64,000 nucleotides of DNA from contig NW_024045131.1 of NCBI RefSeq assembly GCF_012273895.1, positions 2,304,741 through 2,368,740 on the forward strand, read 5' to 3'. Source of the stretch: Zerene cesonia. Its lineage: Eukaryota > Arthropoda > Insecta > Lepidoptera > Pieridae. Both the position numbers and the translations under genes were made by a program. Positions 60,078-64,000 of this stretch are shown here, one piece after another. Below the pieces are notes generated by a model that was not told where the DNA came from, searched no databases, and was given only the letters and a program-made list of their open reading frames with translations. The stretch's first letter is position 1, and each line of letters starts with the position of its first letter.

Positions 60078-60401
60078 TGTCTCTCGTTTGAGTTTATTGT
60101 TTATGGCTAGAAGCCTAGAAGAATTATTCATTTTAAAAAGATCGGTTTTTCGTTTCTTACTAGCCAGAGAGTCCAGGCTTATAGCGCTAGGTAAGAGGCC
60201 AGTGAATAAGAAAATTTCGGATTGCGTCAGAAATAATTCCGATAATGTTTGGACAACGAATCTAGATACTTTAAGTGAAGATTTGACTAAGAATATTAAC
60301 GTTATACCTTCTATTAAAGAGGAATGCCAACATAATAATATAGATAGGACGTATACGTTTTCATCGGGTTGTGCAATGGTTTACCCTAGAATGGTTTTTT
60401 G
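60078..60401 (+). CDS. Unrecognised 108-codon exon, possible cassette exon
   Basis: Open frame joined in phase to the exon ending 59003 (split Arg), running through SLLFMARSLEELFILKRSVF, a basic patch RLIALGKRPVNKK, a polar stretch, and ending YPRMVF before a GTAAGT donor. An AG at 60056 would give a start 21 bases earlier, also in frame. The length (324 or 345) is a multiple of three and both ends are phase 2, so skipping it keeps frame. The leucine/arginine-rich start could be an organelle-targeting or membrane-associated segment; I cannot name a family. An ATG at 60103 could also act as a start. The acceptor is not very pyrimidine-rich. Confidence 0.45.
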
Positions 60402-60665
60402 GTAAGTAATTAATGATTGATATTAATACGCATACAATTAAACTACAAATTGTTTAATTTGTTTTTAATTATATAAGATATATATTAAATAATATCTTAT
60501 CGTCTTTAATATTATAAATGCACAAGTATTTGTTTGTTTGGCTTTCTTTCACGTCGCAACGGGTCGATTCTATGGTATTATATTTGTGGCTGGATATAGT
60601 GAGGAAGCTAGAAGGTGATACAGGTTACAGTATGTTTGGTTCCCTTCACGCAAAAATCCATCCTA

Positions 60666-60867
60666 TCCTACTAATATCATAAATGCGAAAGTTTGTAAGG
60701 ATGTGTGTGTGTGTTTGTTGCTCTTTCACGCAAAAACTACTGAACCGATTGCAATGAAATTTGGTACGTAGACAGCTGGACAACTGGAATAACAAAACGG
60801 CAACTTTTTATGCCGATATTCCTACGGAATACGGACTTACGCGGGTGAAACCGTGGGGCGCAGCTAG
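60666..60867 (+). mobile_element. Helitron-like repeat, family C
   Basis: tcctactaatatcataaatg to ggggcgcagctag then t; one of the best-preserved copies. Confidence 0.9.
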
Positions 60868-61026
60868 TAAAACATACAATTCAAACTCGCACATATATTT
60901 CTTGAATTAGACATCTTTTAGAAGCACTTGAATCATCATAACATACTACTAACGGTTACAAAAGCACTTTTTACAGAGATGAGCCGGCAAGAAATTCAAT
61001 TTTTAATTTTTACTTTACATAACATT

Positions 61027-61231
61027 GACCGCCTCCTTGGTATAGTGGTAAACGCGTGAGCGTAGAACTGAGGGGTCCTGGTTTCGATTTCCGGTGGGGA
61101 CAATAAAAAAAATGTCTCGGTCGGGCAGGACACAGAAGGCTGATCACCTACTTGTCCACAAAGAAAATCGATCATTGAAACAGATGTACATCATCTGCCC
61201 CATACCCCAGTAGGGGACACGGGACTTCACT
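61027..61231 (+). mobile_element. tRNA-derived SINE (family S2), full length
   Basis: From gaccgcctccttggtatagt through box B (ggtttcgatttcc) to acgggacttcact and a T run; intronic relative to the plus-strand transcript. Confidence 0.94.
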
Positions 61232-62604
61232 TTTTTTACATAACATGTATATTGTATACCATAATAGTTAGACCAAAGAACTGTCCTGTGGTTCTTATAT
61301 TAATTTCATGGAAGTAGGCTCTCTGAACTAATACATTTTAACATCGATTTTAAATTCAACACTACTTACCTCCCTAATACTATCGGTAAATCATTCGTAA
61401 AACCTTGTACCGTGTTAATCAATTAATTACAAACATTGCTACATACGGATCACAACTAGTAAACCACAAGTCTATCTATTTTAACAAATTAACAAAACAC
61501 TTATGACGCAATCACAGACGATAAGCCTCTAAGATGTTATTTTCGTTCAGCTGCGGTACGACAAATATCTTATCAAGTTTGCTCGTGACTTGTTGTGCCT
61601 CAGGTGTAAGTTGTAACGCAGGTGAGTGTTATGTAAAATTTCACTGCTAAATTTCGGGAACGCACTGCTAATATTCTCCGGCTAAACACGTCCCAAATGG
61701 AGTGCTAAAATTTGATTGCTAATTGTGGATAAGTCGTCATTTTGCTGGGTTTTTCTAGTGGTGTTTTATTGCGAAAGTAGTTTATTCGAGGTGTCCGGTT
61801 AACAAAAAATTTGATACATATATGTATATTAATTGTATGTTGAATATATAAAAACAAGTTATGTAAACGTATGGTTTCTGTGGATTTTTTTATCATTAAA
61901 TTGAATAGTTGTAACAGTAAGAGATTTTAATGATTACACGTATATATTACTATAAGTATTTTTTTCAACCAATGTTCCCAAAAACGAAAGAGGTTTATTT
62001 GACTGTATCTTTTTGGCTTGCCCGATAACTCCGTGGGGATTGTTTTATATACAATTATTTCCAGAACTTATTCAATCTCCCGTTATATTACGAATATAAA
62101 AATTACCTAAATGTAAATCTTAGATATACCTACCTATCTCATTTAGGGTACACTTTTAACGTTAAGTCATATCACGTTTACTTTATCAACTATTGATAAA
62201 ATATGATTAAGATGTGCAATAGTAATAGTTGTGTTCTCAATTCAATTTTGTTTTGTGTGTATGTAACGCGATATCCACGAGCTTGATGAACCGCATGTGA
62301 TAAGTTTTGTTATTTGAGTAATGGTTGTTAACTTAAAATCTTGTGAAAGAATGCTTATATACTAAAACACCTACGAAAGAAATTAAAATATACGATGATT
62401 TTCTGGATAAATGCTTGGAAATATAATAATTAATCAACATTAAAACCTTTAGTTATCAGTAGGGCTTTAATTGGAATTTAATGACTGTCACTATCCAACA
62501 AGATATAAGATTTCTTTCATTCTTCATTTATGGACTTATTGTACGATCAAATAATCACATGTTAATGTCAGCTTCGTCTTTTTTATGTAATGTAAAAACT
62601 GTAC

Positions 62605-63190
62605 CGGGTTCACCAGGTAAGCGATCACCACCGGCCAAGAACATTTGCAAAGCGTCCTGCTTCGAAGGGGTAAAGGATAAGGAAGGTATTGACCACTGGA
62701 ATAAAATAATGGACCTGAATAAAAAATAATGGAAATGAATGGCATTCCGATTCGACGAACCAAATACAATAGCACGCTACTGTTTTACGTATATCTTATG
62801 TGGGGTTGTGGTACCTTCTCCGGTGCGAGCTGACCCAATTCATGCCGAATGGTGCTTAAGTCATACATACCTACATAAATGTGTGTGTGTGTGTGTGTTT
62901 GTGGAAAATTGATCAGAGATCCAAAGTCGAGAGAGAGAGAGTTCTAAATTCGATCTGATTTTAATCATAGTGATTTTTTTTATGTCACAGTCGGCAATGG
63001 AGCTGGTGGGTCGCCTGATGGTAAGCCCATAAACATTTGGAAAGGAGTAAGGTCAATTGCAGTCCTTACGCCCTTACAAATGGATTGCCGACTTTAAATT
63101 GGGAAGGGATTAAGAACGGATTGACGAGAGGTACGAAGGAAAGGGCTGGGACGGGTAAGGAAATGGATATAGGCCTACCGATGGAACACA
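62605..63190 (+). mobile_element. Two family G copies in the plus-strand intron
   Basis: First copy about 62605-62870 (aggtaagcgatcaccaccgg ... gagctgacccaattcatgcc), second about 62975-63190 (tttatgtcacagtcggcaat ... ggtcgcctgatggtaagc). Short open frames here are repeat artefacts. Confidence 0.68.
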
Positions 63191-63914
63191 CGCTCGACAA
63201 ACACGCGTTGTGATGCGGGAACACGTTTTAAATAGCATTGCGTTACGAAGAGGGAATATTATTTATTTATTTAGTTATTTAACACTTTATTGTGCTGGTA
63301 TACGTGGCTGGCGTGCCTTAGGAGAGGCCTATGTCCAACAGTGGACGGAGAAAGGCTGAAGAAGAGAGATACAGATAAACTTTAAAAATAAAAGATTAAC
63401 AACTAGACCAGCACAGAAGGCCACCTTTTCACTAAAGATTCGATCTCTTCCCGGCAACAGGTGTGAAGAAATAGTATAAAGAAGTAATATTATTGTATTA
63501 AATAAAATAAACCCCGACCCCATTTTGGTCACCGGCCATCTTGCATTTGAAATTATACGTATTACGTAATGTACAGTATTTAGCTTGACAAGCCCTTTCA
63601 TTGGAGATCCATATTGCGGAAGTTGTGAAATCCGAAACTTAGTCAGATCCCCTGTTGATGATCTCTAACGGCTCAACTGATTTTCACCAAACATATCTAA
63701 GAAAACTCGCACATAAGTCCACTATGATGCTACAGACTAACACACAGACGGACATTTCGCACGTAAAACACCACGCTGCAACTTGGGTTCATACGTTTGG
63801 CTACCAGAACCGACAGTCAGCGTGAAGCTAAAGCCAGTCTTAACCTCAATTCCATGATACAATTCAATTCCTGCCCACAATACAAGGTGTATTCCACTTT
63901 CCAGCGGCGGCAGA

Positions 63915-64000
63915 ATGGTCGAGACGCCTATAGTGAGGGTGGCGGAGGGCGAGCTCCAGGGTCGGCTGGCCAGCACGCCGAACGGGAAGAGTTACTACAG
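63915..64000 (+). CDS. Carboxylesterase (COE family), 5' end only
   Basis: Encodes MVETPIVRVAEGELQGRLAS then TPNGKSYYS at the window edge. This is the standard N-terminus of insect alpha-esterase/carboxylesterase proteins ('V.V.QG.L.G......G..Y.SFKGIPYA'), alpha/beta-hydrolases that cleave esters in detoxification, pheromone or hormone turnover. The catalytic triad and oxyanion hole lie outside. The ATG has A at -3 and G at +4. An AG acceptor with a pyrimidine tract (TTCCACTTTCCAG) ends at 63904, ten bases before the ATG, so at least one exon lies upstream. Those ten bases are open in the phase-2 frame of the two upstream exons, so an N-terminally extended form is possible. Confidence 0.82.
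   Translation, partial: MVETPIVRVAEGELQGRLASTPNGKSYY

Noticed and set aside
61027..61100. tRNA gene at the head of the S2 repeat
   Set aside because: The same head recurs five times attached to the same non-tRNA body, so it is a SINE.
63737..63976. Minus-strand 79-codon frame at the right edge
   Set aside because: Overlaps the esterase start antisense and has no recognised motif.

Overview
This is a eukaryotic nuclear window, almost certainly from a moth or butterfly (Lepidoptera). The bulk DNA is AT-rich and the genes are split by GT-AG introns. The spacers are full of short repeats typical of lepidopteran genomes: tRNA-derived SINEs, Helitron-like elements ending in CTAG, and a SINE with an ATG/GAT tail. 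There are three runs of N (1965-1974, 11034-12033, 57430-58429); the two long ones are exactly 1000 N, so they look like placeholder gaps. The species cannot be named from the sequence.

Left part (1-18.96 kb), minus strand: one large ABC transporter gene of the ABCC (MRP) class, closest in layout to ABCC4/MRP4 and Drosophila lethal(2)03659. I traced 23 coding exons from the start codon at 18819-18821 down to 346. Every junction has a GT donor and an AG acceptor and every phase is compatible, giving 1068 codons: TMD1, a complete NBD1, the linker and nearly all of TMD2. NBD2 and the stop codon lie beyond the left edge. Introns carry SINEs, Helitron-like copies, a 17-unit minisatellite and a decayed reverse-transcriptase fragment.

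18.96-37.6 kb: no gene that I can support. The stretch is a repeat landscape, including nested and tandem Helitron-like elements at 22.6-24.4 kb and a cluster of one family at 26.5-27.5 kb.

37.6-41.95 kb, minus strand: a complete five-coding-exon gene of 608 residues whose C-terminal part matches the CKAP2/CKAP2L mitotic-spindle protein family, with a KEN box. About 1.2 kb away, on the plus strand, is a likely 5' noncoding exon (donor after 43219), so the two transcription units appear to be head to head.

43.2-64 kb, plus strand: a long repeat-rich stretch leads to a small exon with a good start codon (58960), a 324- or 345-base exon near 60.1-60.4 kb, and at the right edge the first part of a carboxylesterase (COE) coding region starting at 63915. 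The three exons have matching phases, so they could be one transcript encoding an esterase with an unusual N-terminal extension, or two separate genes. The esterase runs off the right edge.

The three loci have unrelated predicted roles (membrane export, mitotic spindle, ester hydrolysis/detoxification). The ABCC transporter and the esterase would both fit xenobiotic handling, but nothing here shows coordinated control. The strongest non-genic signals are the direct sequence evidence for how the repeats moved: A|T target insertion by a CTAG-ended element, 8-bp duplication around a hAT-like MITE, and 12-bp duplication around a 5'-truncated SINE.
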